Shown: positions 43,901 to 52,084, numbered from the stretch's first letter. The stretch: 64,000 nt of DNA from Carposina sasakii (GCA_014607495.2 CP053152.1:14243899-14307898), one strand, 5' to 3'. The notes: generated from the sequence alone by a model not told the origin. Program-made: numbers and translations.

Positions 43901-46558
43901 GATAGCCCGTAACGCTATCGTCCAACTATCACATCCCATAGATTTTTTAGTCGCTAGCTTTACGGCGTGTAAAAAGACTTACCCTACTAATGTCCCTCCA
44001 AGTGTCTCCAATAATTTAAAGATGGCAGTCGATCGTAGAGTCGATACCACGTATCGGCAAACGCAGCGTGGGAAGGCCACCCGCGAGATGGACGGACAAC
44101 CTACCCGAGGTCGCGGGTATCGGCTGGATGCAGGCCGCTTCCAACCGGTCGGAATGGAGGTTGTTGGGGGGGGGGCTATGTTCAGCAGTGGACTTCTCAA
44201 GGTTGAGAATGATGATGATTTTGATTTAGATGCAAAGCTCATGTCATTATAATATTCTTGTTTTTTTTGGCTGATCGCATGCGTACTGAATGATGCCAGC
44301 GGTGCAGTGAGATAATCGCCTTACACATGGCGTCATTATTACGCACGAGATTAATGCAGCGGCGGCGCCTTAGTGGCATGTGAAAGAGCCTTGATATATG
44401 TAAATAAGTCCGTCTTACCTTTCCAGCGCGAACACAAAGAGAAGTGCTCAGCGCACGAGCGGTTAAAGCGCGAGCACGCGTCGCTCGAGCGCGAGCTGGC
44501 GGGCGCGCGGGCCGGGCTGGGCGCGCGGGACGCGGCGGCGCGGGACGCGGGCTTCGTGTTCGTGGACGCGCAGCCCGCCCCGCCGCGGGACGCCGCCCCC
44601 GCTCCCGCCGGCCCCGCACCCGGCCCGCTGCTGGCGCTCGTGTCGCTGCAGGGTGAGCAGCTGCTCAACGAGGCGGGGGAGGGCACGCTGGGTGAGTTCG
44701 TTGTGCTTGTGTATTACAATCTTTGATCCGCTCTTAACTTTGTGTATGACCTTTAATATCTTTATGTGTAATAAACTATGTATACGTGTTGTGTCAGACG
44801 TGCGGCTGGCGGCGCTGGCGTCGTCCCGGTCGGCGCTGGAGGCGGAGGTTCGGCGCTTGAAGCTGCAGCTGCACGACGAGCGCGCCGCCAGACACAACGG
44901 TCTGGGCGCCGAGCGAGACGCCGAGAGCGAGGCCGAGTGTGAGTGACGTCACGGTATAGAGGGCGGCGCCTGAAGCTGCAGCTGTGTCCTAGCATTCATC
45001 TTCCAACAACAAGGAACTATCGTATGAACCTGATGGACTATCTATTACTGTTCTTGATATGTATTTAAATTACTCGCCCCCCCCCCTACACACAATTATG
45101 TGCTCATCGATGTATTTTGTTGTGTAATGTGTTCTCGTTCCGCAGTGGAGACGCTGCGCAAGGCGCTGACGGAGGCGAAGGCGCGCGCGGCGAGGGCGGA
45201 GGCCGAGGCGGCGCTGCAGGCGGCCGGCATGGCGCGGCTGCAGGCGCAGGCCGACCGACTGCGTGCGCGCCACGGCGCCTGCGAGGACAGCGAGGAGCAG
45301 CTCAAGGCGGAGCGCCGCCGCCTGCAGCGAGAGGTGAGGGCGGAGGCCGAGGCGGCGCTGCAGGCTGTTAAGAGATGTCGGCCAGTTTGCTGAGATGTCG
45401 GCCAATACGCTAAGAAGTTGATCAGGTGTACTGAGATGTCGGTCAGTTTGGTGAGAAGTCGGCCAGTTTTGCTAAGATGTCGGCCAGTTTTGCTGAGAGA
45501 TCACCAGGTGTGCCGAGATGACGGTCAGTTTTCTGAAAAGTCGGCCAGTTTTGCTGGATGTAGGATCTATCGCTGTCTCACTCCCTGTGGTGCCGTACTA
45601 TGTAATGGTATGTATATGTTAATGAATTAAAGACTTAAATATACAAACATCAGTACTCAATGTGCTTATCTGTTTGTCGCCACTAAATAATCATTTCTGG
45701 TTTTTTTCTTATGTAAGTACATACATACATATAATCACGCCTTTATCCCTTACGGGGTAGGCAGAGCACCAAGGGCCGATAGAACCACATGGTGCCACTT
45801 CTGACCAATTTTGAGGGTATAGTTGAGATGTACAAGTTCGGTTATAAGTCAAAGGCCAAAGATACCAAATTAGATCGAGCAATTTATTTTTCAGGAAGTC
45901 GTAGACTTCTGGGCCGTTATAAAGGGCGACTGATTACGGTACAGTGAGCGTTGTGACGCACTATGAGTTTTGCCTGAAATTTAATTAAAATGTTCCTAAC
46001 TAAGGCTATTTTCCCCCTACCGACCACATAATACAATGAAAATGTATATAATTTTTGTTAATAAACTGTTTGCTTTTCCACCTGTAAAATAATATTTATG
46101 TTTAAATACCTACCCTGTAAGTACTGCGTTGTCCCTTGGTTTTTATTGTAATACATTCCAGCTTTACGTGCAAATTTTAAGTTTCATTACCTTATTTTCA
46201 TTTAAAAAAAAAAAACTTAACATTGTATCTAATAGTGTGAGTATGCAATATAATAACATACAACAGAGTTAGAGATTTCCAATAGCCCACTTTAACTTGC
46301 ACTTTACTTTTATTACAGTTAAACTTCGCGTTTAAATTAAACACGCTCTCAATGTTAGAATATGCTTAAACAATGTTTAGAGGTTTTGGTGATAACACGA
46401 TAAAAATTTTAAAGTATTTTCTAACAAACCCAAATAATCTGTTCCAGGCGCGCGAAGCACTAAACCGAGTAGAAGAGCTAGAGACAGAGAACAGCCACCT
46501 CACGAAACGTCTAGACAAACTGAAGAACGCCAAGTCTGCCCTGCTAAAGGAACTGTGA
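22953..46558 (+). CDS. Lrrfip: LRRFIP2-like coiled-coil protein (leucine-rich repeat flightless-interacting protein)
   Basis: Cytosolic coiled-coil protein that in animals binds Flightless-I and the MyD88/Toll adaptor. Coding exons: 22953-23030, 41921-42047, 42841-42974, 43420-43566, 44427-44691, 44798-44938, 45146-45333, 46448-46558; phases match at every junction, giving 396 residues. Start: [20 protein letters not shown], then DQIAKE joined to [20 protein letters not shown] and RELERQQ, the signature N-terminal block of LRRFIP1/2. Later blocks [62 protein letters not shown] and [16 protein letters not shown] align in order with LRRFIP2. It is shorter than vertebrate LRRFIP2. The 18.9-kb first intron holds alternative first-exon candidates, an RTE and a Harbinger element. 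Exons 2-7 are very GC-rich, the first and last are not. Four downstream introns start with or contain copies of the preceding exon. A leaky-looking TGA-C stop is followed by an in-frame 14-codon extension. Confidence 0.9.
23165..24500 (+). mobile_element. 5'-truncated RTE-type LINE (family B), broken reverse transcriptase
   Basis: Reverse-transcriptase remnant in the first Lrrfip intron, in sense orientation. Visible motifs: [89 protein letters not shown] and GRGRPRRTF. In-frame stops after RKEL and SSE, plus a frameshift near 24000, break it. The 5' half (endonuclease) is missing, as usual for 5'-truncated insertions. It ends in a short TGTATGTATG tail. Confidence 0.88.
26268..26440 (-). repeat. 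3' fragment of RTE-type LINE family A
   Basis: The minus strand carries the conserved tail of the 53035-54130 element: GGGAAGGCCACCCGCGAGG, GACCGGTCGGAGTGGAGG, GTTGGGGGAGGCCTATGTCC, then AAATGATGAT. Confidence 0.85.
26441..26665. repeat. dispersed repeat, copy 1
   Basis: Blocks TATTATAAAACAAAGTCGC, TATGTATGCTTAGATCTTTC, TTTTGATGCGGTTTTTT and GCACTCTCACGC recur inverted at 27505-27720 and, interrupted, at 51085-52085. A common lepidopteran dispersed sequence of uncertain class. Confidence 0.7.
27505..27720. repeat. dispersed repeat, copy 2 (inverted relative to 26441-26665)
   Basis: Reads AGCGGCCGCCCACGGCTTCG, GTGAGAGTGCATTACTCCCG, AACTGCATCAAAATCCGTTC and GAAAGATCTAAGCATACATA: the reverse complement of copy 1, about 840 bp away. 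Confidence 0.75.
28140..28444. repeat. dispersed repeat (ACCGATTTCGATGCAGTTTT type)
   Basis: Shares its right part (CAGGAATATATTGTGACAGG, TATCCCGGATAATTTCGACA, GTCGCGGGCG) with 55292-55506. Its left part (AATGTAACGGATC, TTTATCAACGCAA) is shared with 57725-57850. Class uncertain. Confidence 0.75.
29656..29883 (+). CDS. candidate alternative first coding exon of Lrrfip (hydrophobic N-terminus)
   Basis: A GC-rich ATG exon of 76 codons ends exactly in phase 0 at a CTA|GTAAGT donor, so it could splice to the phase-0 Lrrfip exon at 41921. The translation begins [20 protein letters not shown], a possible signal anchor, and ends with an acidic serine stretch ([14 protein letters not shown]). A GC-rich, CpG-containing stretch at 29090-29560 precedes it and may hold the promoter. 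No homologue is recognised, and membership of Lrrfip rests on strand, phase and position. Confidence 0.4.
33392..33396 (+). promoter_or_regulatory. TCAGT initiator candidate upstream of the exon at 33585
   Basis: An arthropod initiator consensus TCAGT lies about 190 bases upstream of the ATG at 33585. Short motif, weak evidence by itself. Confidence 0.3.
33585..33950 (+). CDS. candidate alternative first coding exon of Lrrfip (acidic, potentially N-myristoylated)
   Basis: 122 codons from a strong CACCATGG start to AACTAC|GTACGT, ending in phase 0 and so compatible with Lrrfip exon 41921. It begins MGNQSK, a canonical N-myristoylation context (Gly2, Ser5). It then continues as a low-complexity acidic region ([27 protein letters not shown]) and ends near [18 protein letters not shown]. 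No known domain. Codon use and composition look coding and the frame is fully open. A TCAGT initiator candidate lies upstream. Alternatively it belongs to an unidentified nested gene. Confidence 0.6.
34342..34346 (+). promoter_or_regulatory. TCAGT initiator candidate for mini-exon A
   Basis: TCAGT 25 bases upstream of the ATG at 34371. Confidence 0.3.
34371..34424 (+). CDS. candidate 18-codon alternative first exon A of Lrrfip
   Basis: Encodes [18 protein letters not shown] and ends in phase 0 at TATAC|GTAAGT. An in-frame stop lies upstream, so the ATG would be the true start. It resembles mini-exon B at 34773 at 5 of 18 positions (M1, P4, E5, G9, R13), with nearly all other C-terminal positions conservatively hydrophobic and the length identical. 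Too short for a domain assignment; a membrane anchor or amphipathic helix is plausible. Linking it to Lrrfip exon 2 is an inference from phase and strand. Confidence 0.5.
34675..34679 (+). promoter_or_regulatory. TCAGT initiator candidate for mini-exon B
   Basis: TCAGT 94 bases upstream of the ATG at 34773. Confidence 0.3.
34773..34826 (+). CDS. candidate 18-codon alternative first exon B of Lrrfip
   Basis: Encodes [18 protein letters not shown] and ends in phase 0 at ATATTC|GTGAGT, 402 bases downstream of mini-exon A. An in-frame TGA precedes the ATG. The parallel with exon A in length, phase, donor, conserved residues and upstream TCAGT argues that both are real and arose by duplication. 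Confidence 0.5.
35320..35396. repeat. LINE 3'-tail-like dispersed repeat
   Basis: CCACTGCTGGACGTAGGCCT followed by CCCCCAGGGCACGTCACAAG, shared with 51285-51345 and in part with 42186-42240. Confidence 0.6.
35400..37588. other. intron sequence without recognised features
   Basis: AT-rich part of the first Lrrfip intron. No exon, transposon end or tandem repeat could be supported. Confidence 0.4.
38288..38879 (+). pseudogene. HARBI1-like transposase remnant
   Basis: Three pieces joined by short introns: 38288 to about 38470 ([34 protein letters not shown]), 38579-38695 ([20 protein letters not shown]) and 38752-38879 ([20 protein letters not shown], ending ICRD and TGA). The three acidic catalytic positions are visible in VVDAN, GDGGY and VERSYG. 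The N-terminal helix-turn-helix half was not found, so it is probably inactive. Confidence 0.8.
39491..39685 (-). pseudogene. possible Harbinger second protein (Myb/MADF-like) fragment
   Basis: The antisense frame contains [10 protein letters not shown] and KKYKHIILS, similar to the start of the Myb-like DNA-binding partner that Harbinger elements encode on the opposite strand. It is short and decayed. Confidence 0.45.
39950..41920. other. end of the first Lrrfip intron
   Basis: AT-rich, no supported exon or repeat. It ends at the acceptor TAACTTCCAG (41911-41920). Confidence 0.4.
42186..42400 (-). repeat. LINE 3'-tail dispersed repeat
   Basis: CAGCCCACTGCTGGACGTAG at the left edge, then CGATGGGCAGGCGAGTTGGT and GTGCCGGCATGCCGACAGCA. 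A common lepidopteran LINE tail in inverted orientation. Confidence 0.55.
42461..42720. mobile_element. palindromic MITE, related tips to 3485-3841
   Basis: ATACAGGGTGTAATAAAAAT at the left and GTTACAACCTGTAT at the right. The arms pair for about 100 bp, including GCTACGTAAATAGCCCA against GGGCTATTTACGTAGCC and AAATCACATGTTTATTTTT against AAAAATAAACATGTGAT. Confidence 0.82.
42966..43280 (+). repeat. ~34-bp x 9 array spanning the 5' splice site of Lrrfip exon 3
   Basis: The unit is GACCTGCGG|GTAAGTGTGA plus AGGAGACGGCGGCAG. The first unit contains the true end of exon 3 (42974|GTGAGT); eight more copies follow in the intron, most with a consensus donor (GTAAGT or GTGAGT, two with GTAAAT). Since 34 bp is not a multiple of three, alternative donor choice would shift the frame. 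Confidence 0.9.
43609..43636 (+). repeat. copy of part of Lrrfip exon 4 inside its downstream intron
   Basis: TCCTGCAGGCGCAGTTCGAC plus AACGAGAA repeats exon positions 43463-43490 with one mismatch, 146 bp downstream and 42 bp past the donor. Confidence 0.85.
43676..43940 (-). repeat. 3' fragment of a non-LTR retrotransposon (family C)
   Basis: The minus strand encodes [18 protein letters not shown] and [10 protein letters not shown], the usual C-terminus of a jockey/CR1-like reverse-transcriptase ORF, with the same tail as 51376-51985. Confidence 0.8.
44020..44226 (+). repeat. 3' fragment of RTE-type LINE family A
   Basis: GTCGATACCACGTATCGGCA, CGTGGGAAGGCCACCCGCGA and GTGGACTTCTC...GATGATGAT match the tail of 53035-54130. 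Confidence 0.85.
44964..44984 (+). repeat. copy of part of Lrrfip exon 6 inside its downstream intron
   Basis: CGGCGCCTGAAGCTGCAGCT G repeats exon positions 44851-44871 with one mismatch, 26 bp past the donor. Confidence 0.75.
45336..45365 (+). repeat. exact 30-bp copy of Lrrfip exon 7 at its own 5' splice site
   Basis: GAGGGCGGAGGCCGAGGCGG followed by CGCTGCAGGC is identical to exon positions 45192-45221 and begins inside the GTGAGG donor of the exon (45334). Confidence 0.9.
45367..45560 (+). repeat. ~20-40-bp minisatellite in a Lrrfip intron
   Basis: Repeated variants of GAGATGTCGGCCAGTTTTGCT follow directly after the exon-7 copy. Confidence 0.8.
45718..45865 (-). repeat. 3' fragment of RTE-type LINE family B
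   Basis: TACATACATACATATAATCA and CGCCTTTATCCCTTACGGGG are the reverse complement of the tail of 23165-24500 (CCTCCGGGAAAGAGGCGTGA). Confidence 0.75.
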
Positions 46559-46603
46559 CATAACAACAACGAGTCGCCGCGCGACTCCGCCGACGACTAC
46601 TGA
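46559..46603 (+). other. possible stop-codon readthrough extension of Lrrfip
   Basis: After TGA-C (46556-46559) the frame stays open for HNNNESPRDSADDY, then TGA at 46601-46603. Its hydrophilic, acidic composition is like the protein rather than like the AT-rich 3' UTR. Readthrough is an inference. Confidence 0.35.
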
Positions 46604-46611
46604 CACTAATG

Positions 46612-46890
46612 CCGTTCAGGTTACTGCTGGATATGCATTATGCCGTTTAGGTTACTGCTGGATATGCATTATGCCGTTTAGGTTACTGCTGGATATGCAT
46701 TATGCCGTTTAGGTTACTGCTGTATACGTATAATGCTGTTCAGGTTACTGCTGGATATGCATTATGCCATTTAAATTACTGCAGGATATGTATTATGACG
46801 TTTAGGTTACTGCTGGATATGCATTATACCATTTAGGTTACTGCTGGAAATACAGTAGGCATAATGCCATTCAGGTTACTGCTAGGTATG
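46612..46890 (+). repeat. ~31-bp x 9 tandem repeat in the Lrrfip 3' UTR
   Basis: Copies of TTCAGGTTACTGCTGGATAT GCATTATGCCG begin shortly after the stop codon and diverge toward the right. Confidence 0.88.
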
Positions 46891-46895
46891 CATTA

Positions 46896-47098
46896 GAGCG
46901 TTTGCAGACGTAAACTGACAACGGACCGTGTTTTTGACGGATTCACGGTGGTGTATAGCGCACTATGAATGTTTGTACACGCGGCGGACAACGGACCGTC
47001 AAACAATTAATTACGGATGCAGCGCCGCCTCCAGTATTAAGTATACAAGGGTTTCCGTTTTCTGGCGGTCCGTTATCCATTCACGTCTACAAGCGGCC
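46896..47098. mobile_element. Harbinger-like MITE in the Lrrfip 3' region
   Basis: The left end GAGCGTTTGCAGACG plus TAAACTGACAACGGACCG pairs with the right end CGGTCCGTTATCCATTCACG plus TCTACAAGCGGCC. TTA flanks both sides (46893-46895 and 47099-47101). Confidence 0.75.
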
Positions 47099-47309
47099 TT
47101 ATGAGCTGGGACGGATTTAGGTGAGGTCAGTCTAGGGACCGATACACGCATCGCCTATTATAAGAATGATTTTGTAAGGAGCTAGTGATATGCGCGAGTT
47201 CCCTAAGGTCTCTTGTGTATATTAGTGTCCCTTATTACTAGATCCGACCCTGTGTTAATGATAAGGATTTATAAAATAATGAGGTGGACTCACATAAGTA
47301 GAGTGCGTT

Positions 47310-47405
47310 CACGAAATAGTTCCTTTCAATGATGGCGCTAGTTACTATGTAAATCACATACTACATTATCTGTGTTATTATTCCGAAATCAGGCATAGAA
47401 GTCAT
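47310..47405. repeat. dispersed repeat (family of 8110-8216)
   Basis: AATGATGGCGCTAGTTACTA and TTCCGAAATCAGGCAT recur here. Confidence 0.5.
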
Positions 47406-47679
47406 TTAAGGTAATGGACTCTAGAATATAATACCTTCGATGGTTTTTAAAAGTAGACTGCATTATCATTACCTTGAACTACAAATAATGATGCATCAAA
47501 TTAAATATGTAAATGTTTCAGGCTGATTTTCCAAAAGTCTGATAAAACTTAAATGACAATTAATACAATGTCTGACTATTGTACAATCTGCTCTTGGATG
47601 TCTTTATAACAGGTACATCCAAATTGTGTCGTGTATTATATTGTGGTGGATTATATCGTGTATTATATGGAGGTGGACG

Positions 47680-47795
47680 GATGACCTGGTCGGTTGGATG
47701 CAGGCTGCTTCCGACCGGTCGGAGTGGAGGTTGTTGGGGGAGGCCTATGTCCAACAGTGGACTTCTCAGGGCTGTAAATGATGATGATTATATTG
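47680..47795 (+). repeat. 3' fragment of RTE-type LINE family A
   Basis: GACCGGTCGGAGTGGAGGTT and GGGGGAGGCCTATGTCCAAC, ending AAATGATGATGAT. Confidence 0.85.
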
Positions 47796-47867
47796 TGCGT
47801 TTGCGTCACCTCATTGTTTTATAAAGAAGAATGTATGTAGATGTACGTGTTTTGTACTAGTGGACTA

Positions 47868-47912
47868 CAACGACTGTAGTAGTGGACTACAACGACTGTA
47901 GTAGTGGACTGC
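47868..47912. repeat. 22-bp tandem repeat, about 2.5 copies
   Basis: TAGTGGACTACAACGACTGT plus AG, repeated. Confidence 0.75.
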
Positions 47913-47919
47913 ATTTGAT

Positions 47920-50600
47920 TGGACTGACAACTTAGGAGATAGGATTTGTCACTTTGCGTCCTGCGTACGTAATGTTCCAATGTAGGCTCCCTCGCGATAT
48001 TGAAGTTTGAAAGACTTCAATATTTGATTCCTTATTACCAAGCTTAAGTCCAAAACTGTGTAGGTTGGGTATTAGCAGACTCATCTGAAGCTACAAACTG
48101 CATTGCGTAAGTAGGACAAACGTGCATTTACTTACTAAACTTAGGTCAAGTCATTTGAACTTTAAAAGAGCAGAAAGAGAGAGCCATTGTATAGTGCCAT
48201 CTCTGTTACACGTATGTAATTTTTTGAAGACATTGTAATCTGTAATGAGTCTGTTTCACGTTATTGACTGTAACGGTGGGTTAATAATAATCGAATTTGC
48301 ATGAATTACCGCAACTCTATACGTCAACGATTCAAAAACGTTAGTGTGGGAGGGAGGTCGTAACATTGTAGCAAGAACATTGCTTACGTCTTTAGTAAAT
48401 TATACTGTATAATTTATACAATATTGATCTGTTATGTTTCGCAGTCAGCGAGTATGCATGTTAGTATGTGCCGATGTACAGAACAGTATTGGTGGCCGTT
48501 CAGTTGTATTTTATTAACGACTACCTAATTCTAGTGTAAATTGCTTTTGTAAAATAATAAATTAATTTGTGTATAATAAATAATTTAAATGCATTATCTT
48601 ATTCTCATGTTGGATTATGATTACATTTATTTATTTTTTACGCAATACTATTATTAATATTTCTGTATAGATTTTTATTTTTAGGATTTTTATTTAGCTT
48701 GCCGAATTGTGCGTCGCTTTGAATTCGAATTTTACTTGCCATTGGTATCACAAAATGTTTTTTTTTTTTGTAGATAAGTATGTATGTATGTTTATTGTAT
48801 TTTCGTGGGACATTTTATCGGTTGCAAAGGGGCTAAGGAATAAATTCTAAAATATTGCTCAAAATTGTCTCCGATGTGATAAGTTTGATAGCTAGATACG
48901 TCCATACGATTATTATAGCTAGATGCTGGTTTTAATCATGATTAACTTGTAATCTATTCAACTAATATAAAAGTTACCCTGTATTTATAAAATTTTATTT
49001 TCTGTTTTAACTCAATATTTATTATAAGTAGTGAAAAGTAAAAAAAAAAAGCATAATATGTATGAGTAGGGCTGTCGCATTTGTCAATCGGCCTGCGGTA
49101 GTTGATTAGCTATTGTGACCGATGACGTCACGTGCCATCAGCGCATAGAGTACTCGTCGCAGGGCTATCTCTGCAGAGCCTGGGAAATGTTCTCTGCTAG
49201 TCCTTTTTGTGTAGATACAATATACTAGTAGTAACTCGAAATTGCGGGTAGTGGTGACAATAGTCGTCCTTGTATTTTGTACGCGACATGTATGTATAAA
49301 AGGATTAACTTTTAAGGAATATACGTTGGGAGGCGTGAGTGTTTGGGGCGAATATAGTTTTTGAAGTGATCTCGGTGTAAATAATTAGCAATTTACGGCT
49401 ATCACTTGGTCGCTTTAGAACCACGACAGTCGAGTTCTCATTTGCTCCGAGAACTTACATCTCCTGATTACACTTAACTTTCTATTTAATGTTAGCACCT
49501 TAAAACTGAAGGCTGTTATAATTTTCTTACTTTTTAAATATTTACTCAAAATAATAATGTAGCAAAAAGGCATACGTATATAATGTAGGAAGCATTATAG
49601 TCAATAGAGACATAGTTGAGAATACAGTTGCACAGGTTATCTGTAAATTGTATAATAGATAACAAAGCTTTATTTATGCTGGTAAAATTGTACGTATGTC
49701 AAATGTATTTAAAAGTAATACTTATACGTCGGTTTACGTTGTAAGAAGATATATAATTTGTATGTAATTAATTATGTTGTATGTATTTGGTGCTGCATTA
49801 CTAATTTATTTTGTTTTTTGACTAAGAATGACCAACAGTTTTTAACAAAGCGAAAACTGACTTAAATGAGGAATGCTCAAAATTTAAAAAATATATAAAA
49901 TTCGGATTGACAATCGTCATTATTCGTCATGCAAAACTTAGTCTAGTCCATGTGTTTAATAATCCTAACATTTTTTTTAAATGAAATTAACATGATTATG
50001 GCATATTTGAGCATTCCACTTCTGGATAAAATGTATAAATTTGGATACTAGGAATAAATTTCGCTCTAAAATGTTGTTTCATTTGTATAACTGAACCAGG
50101 GCTTAGCTGGCGATGTTGGTGATAGACACAGATTACTGTGGTGATAGAGAACATGATAATACTGGCCCCAGCCCAAGTAACATGTCCTGCGAAACACGAT
50201 ATGATAAACCGATTTATCGACATTTAGCCTGTCAAAATCACGATAAATATAGCCGCCATGTTGAATTTTGTATAGAGACGATCGATACGATATCCATGAT
50301 GCGTGGTCATGATAGGCGGGGTGAAGTAGATGTCATAAAAGTAGATAGATAAAGCAGTGTAGATGAAGAGAGACAGTTTTGTAACATTACAGACCACACA
50401 TTAACTACCTACTTACCCTATGGTTTTTTTCGGAAAAGATATTGCCCAAGATTTGGCACGTTTCTTTGTCCGGCTGCCTGTCTAACGCCAACCCTCCTTG
50501 AAAATGCACAAGTAAAAAGTCTGCATGTACGCTAATCGGGAATATCGAAATATAAAAATAAATAACCCGTCCACCTGCAGTCTACGATGCTCTCGTTAAA
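47920..50600. other. intergenic, possibly including distal Lrrfip 3' UTR
   Basis: AT-rich. AATAAA-like signals near 48577 could end the Lrrfip transcript. No other exon supported. Confidence 0.35.
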
Positions 50601-50862
50601 GGCTCAATTTACACCGCCGCGGAATGGAACGGAAACGAATTTTTGCAACGAAATCGTTTATAGCATAATGAACTTTATATCATCAGCGTCAATTTCCAAA
50701 TTCCGTTACGTCAAATCATCGGAAAGTTCTCGAGAATGCGCGAGGATTCCGCGGAAGACGCGCGACTTTTTTTAGGCTCGCAGTTAGTTTGTTTATAAAG
50801 TTCATTATGCGCTGTACAAAAACTTCCATTCAGTTCCATTTCGCGGCGGTGTAAATTGAGCC
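50601..50862. mobile_element. MITE with ~30-bp terminal inverted repeats
   Basis: GGCTCAATTTACACCGCCGC GGAATGGAAC at the left pairs with GTTCCATTTCGCGGCGG ... AATTGAGCC at the right. The inner arms also pair (ATAATGAACTTTAT against ATAAAGTTCATTATGCG). AAA flanks both ends. Confidence 0.85.
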
Positions 50863-51126
50863 AAAGAGTAAGTAGGTACATATATATTCTTTGCTACGAT
50901 GCGATGTGTTTCACTCGACTGACCTGCATCAATTCTACACGAAGTCTAAACGGAAATAGTAGAGACAAGTTGCCATGGGGCGGCCTCGGGCTGTGCTTTT
51001 GTTTTTAGATGTTTGTAATTCCATCCTGCTATCTACTTACCCATAATTAAACCATAAAATCTAACAGTTTCATAATATATTCCGATTCACTACATATTAT
51101 AAAACAAAGTCGCCGTCTGTCCCCCG

Positions 51127-51269
51127 CCCCCTGATTACGTAAAAGCCGAAGCAGCGCGATCGTGATAATTGAGTGTCTTCGCGGGGCGCGGGAGGACTAC
51201 GAGCACACACTCTCAATTAACGCGATCGCGCGGCTTCGGCTTTGCTATCGCTTTTACGTAATCAGGGGG
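51127..51269. mobile_element. 143-bp MITE with perfect 20-bp terminal inverted repeats
   Basis: It begins CCCCCTGATTACGTAAAAGC and ends with the exact reverse complement. The interior is GC-rich and also self-complementary (GCCGAAGC...CGCGATCG against CGCGATCGCGCGGCTTCGGC). Confidence 0.9.
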
Positions 51270-51284
51270 CCTATGTATGCTACG

Positions 51285-51380
51285 TCTTCAGCCCATTGCT
51301 GGACGTAGGCCTCCCCCAGGGCACGCCACAAGGCTACTGCCACAGTTGGGTTTTACCCAGTCACCCACCACGCTGGGCAG
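51285..51380. repeat. LINE 3'-tail-like dispersed repeat
   Basis: GCCCATTGCTGGACGTAGGC plus CTCCCCCAGGGCACGCCACA, then CCACCACGCTGGGCAGG. Confidence 0.6.
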
Positions 51381-51985
51381 GCTTTTTTTTTAAATAATTA
51401 ATAGGCTTACGCTTGACCACAACGCGCCTGTTAGTAAGCACCGTTGCAGTCTAAGATAGAGCGCGCTTGCCTTAAAGAAACCGGTTCACTCTCGCCTTGA
51501 AGACCGCAACAGGGATTCAGGCAGGGAGTTCCACAGCTTGGCCGTTCGCACTATGAATGTAGAAGCAAAACGCTTAGTACGAGTTATCGGCACTTCAACT
51601 GTGAACCGCTGTCGCCTTGACGTTTCCGGTCGTCCGGTGGTAGAAGGGTGCTGGGGGAATTAGGTCGTGAAGTCCCAACGCAAACTCCCCGAAATGTAAC
51701 CTGTAGAATACCGAGAGACTTGCAACTTTACGTCGATGCTCAAGGCTTTGCAATCTAGCTTTACACAGTGAGTCATTGCCGATCAGCCTTTTGACTCGGT
51801 CCTCGATAGCTTCCAACGCCTCAGGCTGGTATTTGGCCGATTCATCCCAAAGGTGCGAACAGTAGGTACTCCACACAGGACCGAACTTGCGCTTTATACA
51901 AGGCTAGTAGCTGTTCCGGTGTGAAGTACCTTCGCACCTTCGAGAGAATACCCAGCTTTTTGGTAGCTAGTTGGGCCTTCGACGA
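51376..51985 (-). mobile_element. 3' part of a jockey/CR1-like non-LTR retrotransposon (family C)
   Basis: The minus strand encodes KKLGILSKVRRYFTPEQLLA, then (after a frameshift) YCSHLWDESAKYQPEALEAI, EDRVKRLIG, LEHRRKVASLSVFYRLHFGE and HDLIPPAPFYHRTT, the C-terminal region after the reverse-transcriptase domain. 5'-truncated and broken. Confidence 0.85.
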
Positions 51986-52084
51986 ATGAAAACGAATGTA
52001 TGCTTAGATCTTTAAAACTACGCGACGGATTTTGATGCGGTTTTTTTACTACATAAACAAAGTGATTCAAGAGGAAGGTTTAGT

